From contig NZ_CP089746.1 of assembly GCF_029541745.1 (NCBI RefSeq), positions 1,364,001 through 1,428,000 of the forward strand: a DNA stretch of 64,000 nt, in the 5' to 3' direction. This DNA is from Streptomyces sp. LX-29 (GTDB lineage Bacteria; Actinomycetota; Actinomycetes; Streptomycetales; Streptomycetaceae). This document shows, in pieces, positions 8,351 through 16,888 of the stretch. The notes below the pieces were generated by a model. The model searched no databases. It had not been told where the DNA came from and was given only the letters and a program-made list of their open reading frames with translations. The position numbers and the translations under genes were made by a program. Each line of letters starts with the position of its first letter. Position 1 is the first letter of the stretch.

Positions 8351-9571
8351 ATGTCGGCCGACGTCTTTGTTACCGCGCACGGGCCCGCCGCGGAGCGGGC
8401 CCGGTACGAGCGGGCCACCGCTCGACTGGACGCTCCGCTGGCCATCGTGGACCTGGCCGCCTTCGAAGCCAACGCGCGTGATCTGGTGCGCCGGGCGGGG
8501 GGCAAGCCGGTGCGGGTGGCCAGCAAGTCGGTGCGGTGCCGGGCGCTGCTGGAGCGGGTGCTGGCGATGGACGGTTTCTCGGGGGTCATGAGCTTCACGC
8601 TGGCCGAGTCGGTGTGGCTGGCGCGGAAGGGCTTCAGGGATGTGCTGCTCGCCTACCCGTCCGTCGACCGGGCGCGGTTCGCCGAGCTGACCTCGGACCC
8701 GGGGCTGGCGGCGGCGGTGACCGTGATGGTGGACGACGCGGCACAGCTCGACCTGATCGACGCCGCGCGCGGGGGCGCGGAGGAGGTGCGGGTCTGCCTG
8801 GAGCTGGACACCTCGCTGCGGCTGCTGGGCGGCCGGGTGCGGGTGGGGGCGTTGCGCTCGCCGCTGCACGAGCCCGCGCGGCTGGTGGAGCTGGCTCGCG
8901 CGGTGGTCCGTCGGCCGGGCTTCCGGGTGGTGGGGCTGATGGCGTACGAGGGTCATCTGGCGGGCGTCGGGGACGCGCCGGCGGGGCGGCCGCTGCGGGC
9001 GCGCACCGTGCGGTTGATGCAGGCGGCGGCCCGTCGGCAGCTGGTGGCGCGGCGTGCGGAGGCGGTGCGGGCCGTGCGGGAGGTGACGGAGCTGGAGTTC
9101 GTGAACGGCGGTGGGACCGGGAGCGTGCAGCACACGGTGGCCGAGGCGGTGGTCACGGAGGTGGCGGCGGGCTCCGGGCTCTACCAGCCGCGGCTGTTCG
9201 ACGACTACACCGCGTTCCGGGGGCGCCCGGCGGCGCTGTTCGCGCTGCCGGTGGTGCGCCGGCCGGGGGTGGGCGTGGTGACGGTGCTCGGTGGCGGCTA
9301 TCCGGCGTCGGGGGTGCCGGGCGCGGATCGGCTGCCGGTGCCGTATCTGCCGCGGGGCTTGCGCTACGACTCCATGGAGGGGGCGGGCGAGGTGCAGACG
9401 CCGCTGGTGGGCGCGGCCGCCGACGGTCTGTCGGTGGGCGACCGCGTCTGGTTCCGGCACGCCAAGGCCGGGGAGTTGTGCGAGCGCTTCGAGGCGCTGC
9501 ACCTCGTCGACGGGGACCGGGTGGTGGACACGGTGCCCACCTATCGGGGCGAGGGGCGGACGTTCCTCTAG
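8351..9571 (+). CDS. Fold-type III PLP enzyme (alanine racemase/D-threonine aldolase-like)
   Basis: A 406-residue cytosolic enzyme of the alanine-racemase N-terminal TIM-barrel class. The PLP lysine is probably in PVRVASKSVRC. Other family segments are LELDTSLRLLGG, VVGLMAYEGHLAG and FVNGGGTGSVQHT (phosphate-binding Gly-rich turn). The C-terminal part (GDRVWFRHAKAGELCERFE) matches D-serine dehydratase-like domains with a metal site. The family is commonly annotated amino-acid deaminase/aldolase; the substrate, possibly a D-amino acid or D-threonine, is not decided by sequence. The ATG at 8351 starts the homology, without an obvious ribosome site. It is divergent from the membrane-protein gene. 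Confidence 0.87.
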   Translation: MSADVFVTAHGPAAERARYERATARLDAPLAIVDLAAFEANARDLVRRAGGKPVRVASKSVRCRALLERVLAMDGFSGVMSFTLAESVWLARKGFRDVLLAYPSVDRARFAELTSDPGLAAAVTVMVDDAAQLDLIDAARGGAEEVRVCLELDTSLRLLGGRVRVGALRSPLHEPARLVELARAVVRRPGFRVVGLMAYEGHLAGVGDAPAGRPLRARTVRLMQAAARRQLVARRAEAVRAVREVTELEFVNGGGTGSVQHTVAEAVVTEVAAGSGLYQPRLFDDYTAFRGRPAALFALPVVRRPGVGVVTVLGGGYPASGVPGADRLPVPYLPRGLRYDSMEGAGEVQTPLVGAAADGLSVGDRVWFRHAKAGELCERFEALHLVDGDRVVDTVPTYRGEGRTFL

Positions 9572-9605
9572 CCCCGCCCGGGGCGCACCGGCAGCTCCCC
9601 GCGGG

Positions 9606-10580
9606 TCACACCGACTCGCTGTCGCCGTCCTCGCCGACGCCCTTGATCCCCCGCACGATCCGGTCCATGTCGGAGAGGGGCGGCGCCTCGTCGCTCGCGT
9701 CGAAGCCCATGCGGACCAGGACCATCTGGTCGGGCAGGGTCGGCGAGGGGAAGACCACGGACTGGACGTAGCCGTCGGCGCCCATCTTGGTGTCCACCTT
9801 CCAGCGCACCAGGTAGCCCCGCTGGCCGGCGACGGTCACCGCCTCCGACTTCAGCCGGCTGTGTCCCTTGAGGCCGCCGTAGGCGCTGCGCTTGCCGTCC
9901 GGGTCGGTGCCGTAGGAGTCCTCGGCGTTCCGCTCGATGTCCTCCTTGGCTATGCCCTCCGCGGTCTTGGCCTTGAAGCCGGTGGCCGTGGAGGTGAAGA
10001 CGCCGCCGCGCACGCAGTTGGTCTCCGGGTCGTTGGGGCAGGGGTAGTTGGAGGTGGACAGTCCGGCGCCGCCCGCGCTGCTGCGGCCGGCCTGCCAGCC
10101 GGGGAGGACGGGCAGGCTGATGCCGTTGAGCGCGTCGATCGCGACGCCGGGGTCGTCGGAGGGCGGCGGGGTGGGGATGTCGTCGGTGCCGCCGTCGTCC
10201 TCGGGCGCCGGGGTCGTCGGAGTCGTCGGGGCGGAGGCGCTCGGCCGCGGGTCGGCCCGCTCGTCCTTGTCCTCGTCGCCGTCGTCCTGGAGCAGGAAGA
10301 CGCCGCCGACGATGGCGGCCACCAGGACCCCCGCGGCGACGACCACCGCCGCTATCTTCGGGCCGCGGCCGCGCCGACCGCCGCCGTCCGGCGCGGGGTA
10401 CCCGGGCGGGTATCCCGGGGTTCCGGGGTACCCCGGAGCGGCCTGACCGAAGGGCTGCGCGTACTGCGGCTCGCGACGGTGGTCGGTCCAGGCGGTGCCG
10501 TCCCACCAGCGTTCCGGGGCGGGGCCGGCGGCCCGGTGTTCGGGGTCGGGGTACCAGCCGGGCGGGGTCGTCATGCTCAC
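9606..10580 (-). CDS. DUF2510 domain membrane-anchored protein
   Basis: A 324-residue protein. It opens with a DUF2510 module (PPGWYPDPEHRAAGPAPERW, WDGTAWTDH), followed by a Gly/Pro/Tyr-rich linker and one membrane helix (IAAVVVAAGVLVAAIVGGVF). An acidic Pro/Thr linker and an extracytoplasmic domain of about 190 residues follow, with a CPNDPETNC pair. DUF2510 is common at the N-terminus of actinobacterial membrane proteins and has no known activity. The start is GTG 10580; an ATG two codons later is possible. It converges with the PLP-enzyme gene across a 34-bp gap. No function can be assigned. Confidence 0.85.
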   Translation of the reverse strand: MSMTTPPGWYPDPEHRAAGPAPERWWDGTAWTDHRREPQYAQPFGQAAPGYPGTPGYPPGYPAPDGGGRRGRGPKIAAVVVAAGVLVAAIVGGVFLLQDDGDEDKDERADPRPSASAPTTPTTPAPEDDGGTDDIPTPPPSDDPGVAIDALNGISLPVLPGWQAGRSSAGGAGLSTSNYPCPNDPETNCVRGGVFTSTATGFKAKTAEGIAKEDIERNAEDSYGTDPDGKRSAYGGLKGHSRLKSEAVTVAGQRGYLVRWKVDTKMGADGYVQSVVFPSPTLPDQMVLVRMGFDASDEAPPLSDMDRIVRGIKGVGEDGDSESV

Positions 10581-10731
10581 ACCGTCACCCTATGGGCAGA
10601 CTTCGATGCCGTATACCGGATCCCCGTCGCCCGGGCCAGACGTTTACAGGGGTGTGATGTTCACCGGCGCCCGCCGCCCGAGCGAGGCGCGCAGACGCCG
10701 GCGAACCCTCACAGACCCTGACGAACACGCC

Positions 10732-11514
10732 CTACAGCGGCGTGACGTAGGCCCCCGCGATGCCGCCGTCGACCAGGAACTCCGCGGCGTTGACGAACGA
10801 GGAGTCGTCGCTGGCCAGGAAGGCGACCGCGGCGGCGATCTCCTCGGGCTCGGCGAACCGGCCGACCGGCACGTGCACCAGGCGGCGCGCGGCCCGCTCC
10901 GGGTCCTTGGCGAAGAGCTCCTTGAGCAGCGGCGTGTTCACGGGACCCGGGCAGAGCGCGTTGACCCGGATGCCCTCGCGGGCGAACTGCACGCCCAGCT
11001 CGCGGGACATGGCCAGCACGCCGCCCTTGGAGGCGGTGTAGCTGATCTGCGAGGTCGCGGCGCCCATCTTGGCGACGAAGGAGGCGGTGTTGATGATGGA
11101 GCCCCTGCCCTGGCGCTGCATGTAGGGGATGGCGGCCTTGCAGCACAGGTAGACGGAGGTGAGGTTGACCTCCTGGACCCGCTTCCAGGCGTCCAGCCCG
11201 GTGACGAGGATGGAGTCGTCGTCGGGCGGGGAGATGCCCGCGTTGTTGAAGGCGATGTCGACCGAGCCGTAGGTGTCGTACGCGGTCTTGAACAGCGCCT
11301 CGACCTGCTCGGCGTCGGTGACGTCGACCTTGACGTAGGTGCCGCCGACCTCTTCGGCGGCGGCCTTGCCCGCGGTCTCGTCGATGTCGGCGCAGACGAC
11401 GTTGGCGCCCTCGGAGGCCATCCGGCGCGCGGTGGCCAGGCCGATGCCGCTGCCGGCTCCGGTGATCACGGCGGTGCGGCCCACCAGGCGGCGGCAGATG
11501 TTGGTGTCGGTCAT
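10732..11514 (-). CDS. Short-chain dehydrogenase (3-oxoacyl-ACP reductase-like)
   Basis: A 260-residue classical SDR. The NAD(P)-binding TGAGSGIG is near the N-terminus, followed by NNAG and catalytic Ser in NTASFVAKMG. The catalytic YxxxK is in ISYTASKGG, and the C-terminal end is FLVDGGIAGAYVTPL. It starts 5 bp after the stop of the aldehyde dehydrogenase, with its GGAGG inside that gene's end. It is therefore the third gene of glnA4-like - ALDH - SDR. The annotation 3-oxoacyl-ACP reductase is generic; context points to oxidation or reduction of an amino-alcohol or aldehyde intermediate. Confidence 0.92.
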   Translation of the reverse strand: MTDTNICRRLVGRTAVITGAGSGIGLATARRMASEGANVVCADIDETAGKAAAEEVGGTYVKVDVTDAEQVEALFKTAYDTYGSVDIAFNNAGISPPDDDSILVTGLDAWKRVQEVNLTSVYLCCKAAIPYMQRQGRGSIINTASFVAKMGAATSQISYTASKGGVLAMSRELGVQFAREGIRVNALCPGPVNTPLLKELFAKDPERAARRLVHVPVGRFAEPEEIAAAVAFLASDDSSFVNAAEFLVDGGIAGAYVTPL

Positions 11515-11519
11515 GGTGC

Positions 11520-12905
11520 TCAGGCCTCCGTGCTGATGAAGACGTTCTTGGTTTCGGTGAAAGCGGCGAGCGCGTCGGGGCCCAGCTCCCGGCCGAGGCC
11601 GGACTGCTTGAAGCCGCCGAAGGGGGTCCAGTAGCGGACGCTGCTGTGGGAGTTGACGGACAGGTTGCCGGCGGCGACGGCGCGCGAGACACGGATGGCG
11701 CGCCCCACGTCGCGGGTCCACAGCGACCCGGAGAGGCCGTACTCGGTGGCGTTGGCGATCCGCACCGCCTCCGCCTCGTCGTCGAAGGGGATCACGACCG
11801 CGACCGGGCCGAAGATCTCCTCGACGGCGGTGCGGTCCTCGTGCCCGCCCTCCAGGACGGTGGCCGGGTACCAGAAGCCGTCGCCCCCCGGCGCCTCGCC
11901 GCGGATGGCGGCCGGAGCGTCCTCGGCCACATAGGAGCGGACCCGCTCCCGCTGGGCGGCCGAGATCAGCGGGCCCATCTGGGTCGCGGGATCGGCGGGG
12001 TCGCCGACCCGGAACGCCTTGACGGCGGGCTCCAGCAGCTCCATGAAACGGTCGTAGACGGCGCGCTCCACCAGGATCCGGCTGCGGGCGCAGCAGTCCT
12101 GGCCGGTGTTGTCGAGGAAGGATCCGGGGGCGGAGGCGGCGGCCAGTTCCAGGTCGGCGTCGGCGAAGACGATGTTGGGGCTCTTGCCGCCGAGCTCCAG
12201 GGTCACCCGCTTCACCGTCCGGGCGCACTTGGCCATGATCTGCTTGCCGACCGTGGTCGAGCCGGTGAAGACGACCTTGGCCACGCCGGGGTGTTCGACC
12301 AGCGCGTCGCCGGCGACCGGGCCCTGGCCGGGCAGCACCTGGAAGAGCCCCTCCGGCAGCCCGGCCTCCAGGGCCAGTTCGGCCAGCCGCAGCGCGGTGA
12401 GCGGGGTGGTCTCGGCGGGCTTGAGGATCACGGCGTTGCCGGCGGCCAGCGCGGGCGCGCTGCCCCAACCGGCGATCGGCATGGGGAAGTTCCACGGCGC
12501 GATGACAGCGATCACGCCCAGCGGCTCGTGGAAGGTGATGTCCAGTCCCCCGGCCACGGGGATCTGACGGCCATTCATCCGTTCCACGCCGCCGGCGGCG
12601 AAGTCGAGCAGGTCGCGGAAGTTGCCCGCCTCCCAGCGGGCGTTGCCGATCGGGTGGCCGGCCTCGCGGACCTCCAGCTGGGCGAGCTCCTCGACGTGCT
12701 CGTCGACGGCGGCGGCGAACCGGCGCAGCAGCCGGGCCCGGTCGCCGGGGGCCAGCGCGGCCCAGTCGCGCTGTGCGGCGGCGGCGCGGCCCACCGCCGC
12801 GTCGACCTCGGCCGGGGTGGCGGCCGGGACGGTGGCGATGACCTCCCCCGTCGCCGGGTTGAGGACGTCGAGGGCGGGGAGCGCCTCGGTCTCGTGCAGA
12901 GTCAC
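11520..12905 (-). CDS. Aldehyde dehydrogenase family protein
   Basis: A 461-residue NAD(P)-dependent aldehyde dehydrogenase. Visible family blocks are PWNFPMPIAGWGSAPALAAG (cofactor fold), VFTGSTTVGKQI, the general-base region VTLELGGKSPNIV, and the catalytic cysteine in NTGQDCCARSRI. The C-terminal block is PFGGFKQSGLGRELG. The GTG start at 12905 has AAGGA about 8 nt upstream and lies 10 bp after the glutamine-synthetase-like gene. In gamma-glutamylation pathways such an enzyme oxidises a gamma-glutamyl-amino-aldehyde to the acid; here that role is inferred from neighbours. Substrate choice is not visible in the sequence. Confidence 0.95.
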   Translation of the reverse strand: MTLHETEALPALDVLNPATGEVIATVPAATPAEVDAAVGRAAAAQRDWAALAPGDRARLLRRFAAAVDEHVEELAQLEVREAGHPIGNARWEAGNFRDLLDFAAGGVERMNGRQIPVAGGLDITFHEPLGVIAVIAPWNFPMPIAGWGSAPALAAGNAVILKPAETTPLTALRLAELALEAGLPEGLFQVLPGQGPVAGDALVEHPGVAKVVFTGSTTVGKQIMAKCARTVKRVTLELGGKSPNIVFADADLELAAASAPGSFLDNTGQDCCARSRILVERAVYDRFMELLEPAVKAFRVGDPADPATQMGPLISAAQRERVRSYVAEDAPAAIRGEAPGGDGFWYPATVLEGGHEDRTAVEEIFGPVAVVIPFDDEAEAVRIANATEYGLSGSLWTRDVGRAIRVSRAVAAGNLSVNSHSSVRYWTPFGGFKQSGLGRELGPDALAAFTETKNVFISTEA

Positions 12906-12915
12906 GCGGTAGTCC

Positions 12916-14310
12916 TTACATGCGCTCGAAGGAGCGGTAGCGCTCCCAGTCCGTGACGGCGGTGTCGAACGCGTCCTGCTCGACACGGGCCATGTTCAGG
13001 TAGTGCTCGACGACCTCGTCGCCGAAGGCGGCGCGCGCGATGGGGCTGGCGGCCCACAGCTCGGATGCCTCGCGCAGCGTGGTGGGCACGTGCTGGGCGC
13101 CGCCGGTGTAGGCGTTGCCGGTGCACGCCTCGGGGAGTTCCAGCTCGTTCTCGATGCCGTGGAGCCCGGCGGCCACCATGCCCGCGACCGCCAGGTACGG
13201 GTTGACGTCGCCGCCCGGCAGCCGGTTCTCGAACCGGTGGGCGTGGCCGTGGCCGATGACGCGCAGCGCGCAGGTGCGGTTGTCCGGCCCCCAGGCCACG
13301 GCGGTGGGCGCGAAGGACCCGGGCCGGAAGCGCTTGTAGGAGTTGATGTTCGGGGCGTAGAGGAGGGTGAAGTCCCGCATGGCGGCGAGCTGTCCGGCCA
13401 GGAAGTGCCGCATGGTCTTCGACATGCCGTACGGGTCCTGGCCGGTGTCGTCCGCGAGCACCGGCACGCCCGCCTCGTCGCGCAGCGAGAGGTGGATGTG
13501 ACAGGAGTTGCCTTCACGCTCGTCGTACTTGGCCATGAAGGTGAGCGCCACGCCCTCCTGGGAGGCGATCTCCTTGGCTCCGGTCTTGTAGACGGAGTGC
13601 TGGTCGCAGGTGGTGAGCGCCTCGTCGTAGCGGAACGCGATCTCGTGCTGGCCCAGGTTGCACTCGCCCTTGGCGGACTCCACCGTCATGCCGGCCGCGC
13701 CCATCTCGTTGCGGATGCGGCGCAGCAGCGGCTCCACCCGGCCGGTGCCGAGCACGGAGTAGTCGATGTTGTACTGGTTCGCGGGGTTCATGCCGCGGTA
13801 GCCGCGGCTCCATGCCTCCTCATAGGTGTCCTTGAAGACCATGAACTCCAGTTCGGTCCCGGCGTAGGCGGTCCAGCCACGCCCCGTTCTGTCCAGCCCC
13901 GCCTGGTGGAGCCGGTCCAGCTGGCGGCGGAGGATCTGGCGGGGCGAGGCGAGGACCGGCGAGCCGTCGTGCCACGCGAGGTCGGCGGTGATCAGCGCGG
14001 TGCCGGGGTTCCAGGGGGTGCGGCGCAGGGTGGCGGTGTCGCCGTGCATGGCGAAGTCGCCGTACCCGCGCTCCCAGGAGGACATGGCGTATCCGTCGAC
14101 GGTGTTCATGTCGGCGTCCACGGCGAGCAGGTAGTTGCAGCCTTCGGTGCCATGCTCCAGGGCGTCGTCGAGGAAGAAGCGCGCGGCGAACCGCTTGCCC
14201 TGCAACCTGCCCTGCATGTCGGTGAAGGCGAGGACGACGGTGTCGATCTCTCCGGCTTCGACGAGCTTGCGCAGTTCGTCGACAGAGAGCGGGGGCGTGC
14301 GGTCTGACAC
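12916..14310 (-). CDS. glnA4: Glutamine synthetase-like gamma-glutamyl ligase (GlnA4 type)
   Basis: A 464-residue GS-fold enzyme. It has the beta-Grasp N-domain (VVLAFTDMQGRLQGKR) and the catalytic barrel with MTVESAKGECNLGQHEI (metal ligands) and the ATP-site block FMAKYDEREGNSCHIHLSL. The ring segment NSYKRFRPGSFAPTAVAWG and the ENRLPGGDVNPYLAVAG loop are also present. From established work on Streptomyces, GlnA4 glutamylates ethanolamine rather than ammonia. The neighbours here (permease, ALDH, C26 amidase, FadR regulator) match that locus better than nitrogen assimilation. The GTG at 14310 has AGGAGG 7-8 nt upstream. It is divergent from the regulator gene. Polyamine activity, as for GlnA3, is the alternative. 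Confidence 0.88.
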   Translation of the reverse strand: MSDRTPPLSVDELRKLVEAGEIDTVVLAFTDMQGRLQGKRFAARFFLDDALEHGTEGCNYLLAVDADMNTVDGYAMSSWERGYGDFAMHGDTATLRRTPWNPGTALITADLAWHDGSPVLASPRQILRRQLDRLHQAGLDRTGRGWTAYAGTELEFMVFKDTYEEAWSRGYRGMNPANQYNIDYSVLGTGRVEPLLRRIRNEMGAAGMTVESAKGECNLGQHEIAFRYDEALTTCDQHSVYKTGAKEIASQEGVALTFMAKYDEREGNSCHIHLSLRDEAGVPVLADDTGQDPYGMSKTMRHFLAGQLAAMRDFTLLYAPNINSYKRFRPGSFAPTAVAWGPDNRTCALRVIGHGHAHRFENRLPGGDVNPYLAVAGMVAAGLHGIENELELPEACTGNAYTGGAQHVPTTLREASELWAASPIARAAFGDEVVEHYLNMARVEQDAFDTAVTDWERYRSFERM

Positions 14311-14360
14311 GGTTGATGCCTCCTGTCGGTGCGACCGGAGGTCTTAAGGTAGGGCCGTAG

Positions 14361-14367
14361 ACCATTG
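14361..14367 (+). promoter_or_regulatory. ACCATTG motif in the glnA4-like / FadR divergent promoter
   Basis: ACCATTG occurs here between the ligase and regulator genes and again at 15232-15238 and 15293-15299 upstream of the permease. The shared element near all three promoters suggests binding by the FadR-type regulator encoded between them. The motif is short and unproven. Confidence 0.35.
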
Positions 14368-14384
14368 ATTGGGAAGAGGCTTCC

Positions 14385-15110
14385 ATGGACGAAGACGCGG
14401 CAGACCGGCTGGCGCCGGTGCTGCGGCCGGTGCGCGCGGGCAACGGCTTCGAGGAGGCGCTGGAGCAGATACTCCAGATCGTGCGGCTCGGGCTGGTGCC
14501 CGACGGCGGGCGGCTGCCGGCCGAGCGCGAGCTGGCCGAGCGGCTCCAGATCAGCCGGGTCACCCTGCGCGAGGTGCTGAAGGTGCTCCAGGACCAGGGG
14601 CTGGTGGAGAGCCGGCGCGGCCGGTACGGCGGTACCTTCGTCCGCGCCCGCCGGGAGCCCTCCGGCGGCGAGGCGGAGCTGCGCCGCCGGATCGCACAGG
14701 TGGACCTGGAGGACACGCTGCGCTTCCGCGAGGTGCTGGAGGTGGGCGCGGCCGGGCTGTGCGCGGCGCACGGCCTGGACGCGGACCAGGTGGCGCGGCT
14801 GCGCGGGGCGCTGGACGCCACCCGCGACGCCCCGCTGACGGACTACCGGCGGCTGGACACGCTGCTGCACCTGACCCTGGCCGAGCTCTCCGGCTCGCCG
14901 TCGCTGGCCGCGCGCTACGCCGCCGTCCGGGCCACCGTCAACGACCTGCTGGACTGCATCCCGCTGCTGGTGCGGAACCTGGAGCACTCCCAGCACCAGC
15001 ACACCGCACTGGTGGAGGCGGTGCTGGACGGGGACGCGGACGCGGCGCGCGAGGTGATGCGGGAGCACTGCGCGGGGACGGCGGCGCTGCTGCGCGGCTT
15101 CCTGGCCTAG
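14385..15110 (+). CDS. FadR/GntR-family transcriptional regulator
   Basis: A 241-residue regulator. The GntR winged helix occupies about residues 20-85 (GRLPAERELAERLQISRVTL, REVLKVLQDQGLVESRRG). An all-helical FCD ligand-binding domain follows, including RFREVLEVGAAGLCAAHGLD and HQHTALVEAVLDGDADAARE with the Asp/His metal-site pattern. The ATG at 14385 has GAAGAGG 5 nt upstream. It lies between the ligase operon and the permease and is a natural local repressor responding to an amine or its gamma-glutamyl derivative; the ligand is not known. The 267-bp gap after it carries candidate operators. Confidence 0.92.
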   Translation: MDEDAADRLAPVLRPVRAGNGFEEALEQILQIVRLGLVPDGGRLPAERELAERLQISRVTLREVLKVLQDQGLVESRRGRYGGTFVRARREPSGGEAELRRRIAQVDLEDTLRFREVLEVGAAGLCAAHGLDADQVARLRGALDATRDAPLTDYRRLDTLLHLTLAELSGSPSLAARYAAVRATVNDLLDCIPLLVRNLEHSQHQHTALVEAVLDGDADAAREVMREHCAGTAALLRGFLA

Positions 15111-15227
15111 CCGGGGTGGGCGCGGCGCCCCGGGGAGCGGCGCGGCGTGACCGGGCGGGGGCGGTGTGCGACCGGGAGCGGCGCCGCCGGCCGCGGTGGC
15201 CGGCTGGAAAGGGCGACGTGACGCGCT

Positions 15228-15245
15228 CGTAACCATTGTTTTACG
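15228..15245 (+). promoter_or_regulatory. 18-bp inverted repeat upstream of permease gene
   Basis: CGTAA and TTACG arms 8 bp apart enclose an ACCATTG motif. The spacing of half-sites (GTAAC, 6 bp, TTTAC) also loosely resembles a GlnR-type box. Either the local FadR-type regulator or GlnR could bind; the sequence does not decide. Confidence 0.4.
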
Positions 15246-15377
15246 CAAGGGGCTTGCGCATGGCCATGCGGAGAGAAAAGGTATGCCCCCAAACCATTGC
15301 CACACCCCGTCCGCCGACGCCTCCCCCACGCCCGCGTGGACGATATCCCCTCTCCCCGCCCCGAGCAGGAGCTCCCC

Positions 15378-16865
15378 ATGGCCGATGGAACCGAGTCCCG
15401 CACCCCGCTGAGCGACGCGCCGCCAGGCGCCGACGCCTCCGTCTCCCCCTCCTCCCCCGACGACGGTTATCTGGAGCGCCGCTCGCTGCGCCGCGGCAGC
15501 TCGGGCCCGCTGCTGCTGACCGGGCTGGGCGTCGCCTACGTCGTCTCGGGCGACTTCTCCGGCTGGAACCTGGGCCTCCAGGAAGGCGGCTTCGGCGGGC
15601 TCGCCATCGCCGCGCTGATCATGGGCGTGATGTACACCTGCATGGTGTTCTCGCTGGCCGAGCTGGCCGCGATCCTGCCGACGGCCGGCGGCGGCTACGG
15701 CTTCGCGCGCCGCGCGCTGGGCACCTGGGGCGGCTTCCTCACCGGCACCGCGATCCTCATCGAGTACGTGCTGGCGCCCGCCGCGATCTCGCTCTTCATC
15801 GGCGACTACGTGGAGTCGCTCAAGCTCTTCGGGCTGGAGTCCGGCTGGCCGGTCTACCTCGCCTGTTTCGTCATCTTCATCGGCATCCACCTGTGGGGCG
15901 TGGGCGAGGCGCTGCGCTTCAGCCTGATCGTCACGGCGGTCGCCGTCGCCGCCCTGCTGATCTTCGCCGTCGCCGCCTTCACCGACTTCGACGCGGGCTC
16001 ACTCAACGACATCCCGGTCGACCACGACGCCTTCGGCGCCAACTCCTGGCTGCCCTTCGGCATCCTGGGCATCTGGGCGGCCTTCCCCTTCGGCATGTGG
16101 TTCTTCCTGGGCGTGGAGGGCGTGCCGCTGGCCGCCGAGGAGACCCGCGACCCGGCCCGTACGCTGCCCAAGGCCATGGCCGCGGCGATGGGCGTGCTGC
16201 TGCTCCTGGCCCTGGTCACCTTCCTCGCCGCGACCGGGGCGCGCGGTTCGGCCGCGATCCAGGAGGCGGGCAACCCGCTGGTGGAGGCGCTGCAACCGGA
16301 CGGTGAGCCGACGGTGCTGTCCCGCATCGTCAACTACGCCGGCCTGGCGGGCCTGGTCGCCTCCTTCTTCTCCCTCATCTACGCCGGCTCCCGGCAGCTC
16401 TTCGCCCTCTCCCGCGCCGGCTACCTGCCCCGCTTCCTCTCCCTGACCAGCCGCCGCAAGGCGCCGTACCTGGGCCTGCTGGTCCCCGGCGCGCTGGGGT
16501 TCGCGCTGGCCGCCTGGTCCGGGGACAGCGCGCGGATGCTCAACGTGGCGGTCTTCGGCGCCACCATCTCCTACGCCCTGATGGCGCTGTCCCACATCGT
16601 GCTGCGCCGCCGCGAGCCGCTGCTGCACCGGCCCTACCGCACCCCCGGCGGCGTGCTCACCTCTTCGGTGGCCTTCGTGCTGGCGCTGTCGGCGCTGGTG
16701 GCCACCTTCCTGGTGGACAAGGACGCCGCCTTCATCGCCCTGGGCGTCTACGCCGTCGCCCTCGCCTACTTCGCCCTCTACAGCCGTCACCGCCTGGTCG
16801 CCACCGCCCCCGAGGAGGAGTTCGCGGCGCTGGCGGCCGCCGAGGCGGAACTGTCCCGCGACTGA
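15378..16865 (+). CDS. Amino acid permease, ethanolamine-transporter type
   Basis: A 495-residue APC-superfamily transporter with about 12 membrane segments. The first helix has the substrate-binding signature LLLTGLGVAYVVSGDFSGWN, close to bacterial ethanolamine permeases. Further segments include SLAELAAILPTAGGGYGFAR, WFFLGVEGVPLAAEETRDPA and a cytosolic C-tail. The ATG at 15378 has AGGAG 5 nt upstream; the frame upstream is non-coding in character. It is followed 23 bp later by the peptidase C26 gene. Uptake of ethanolamine or a similar amine for the neighbouring ligase is the likely role. Confidence 0.9.
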   Translation: MADGTESRTPLSDAPPGADASVSPSSPDDGYLERRSLRRGSSGPLLLTGLGVAYVVSGDFSGWNLGLQEGGFGGLAIAALIMGVMYTCMVFSLAELAAILPTAGGGYGFARRALGTWGGFLTGTAILIEYVLAPAAISLFIGDYVESLKLFGLESGWPVYLACFVIFIGIHLWGVGEALRFSLIVTAVAVAALLIFAVAAFTDFDAGSLNDIPVDHDAFGANSWLPFGILGIWAAFPFGMWFFLGVEGVPLAAEETRDPARTLPKAMAAAMGVLLLLALVTFLAATGARGSAAIQEAGNPLVEALQPDGEPTVLSRIVNYAGLAGLVASFFSLIYAGSRQLFALSRAGYLPRFLSLTSRRKAPYLGLLVPGALGFALAAWSGDSARMLNVAVFGATISYALMALSHIVLRRREPLLHRPYRTPGGVLTSSVAFVLALSALVATFLVDKDAAFIALGVYAVALAYFALYSRHRLVATAPEEEFAALAAAEAELSRD

Positions 16866-16888
16866 GAACCGAAACCGGAGCGTCTCCC

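Noticed and set aside
15228-15245. A confident GlnR box upstream of the permease
   Set aside because: One half-site (GTAAC) fits but the second (TTTAC) does not match the GnAAC consensus, so it is kept only as a generic candidate operator.
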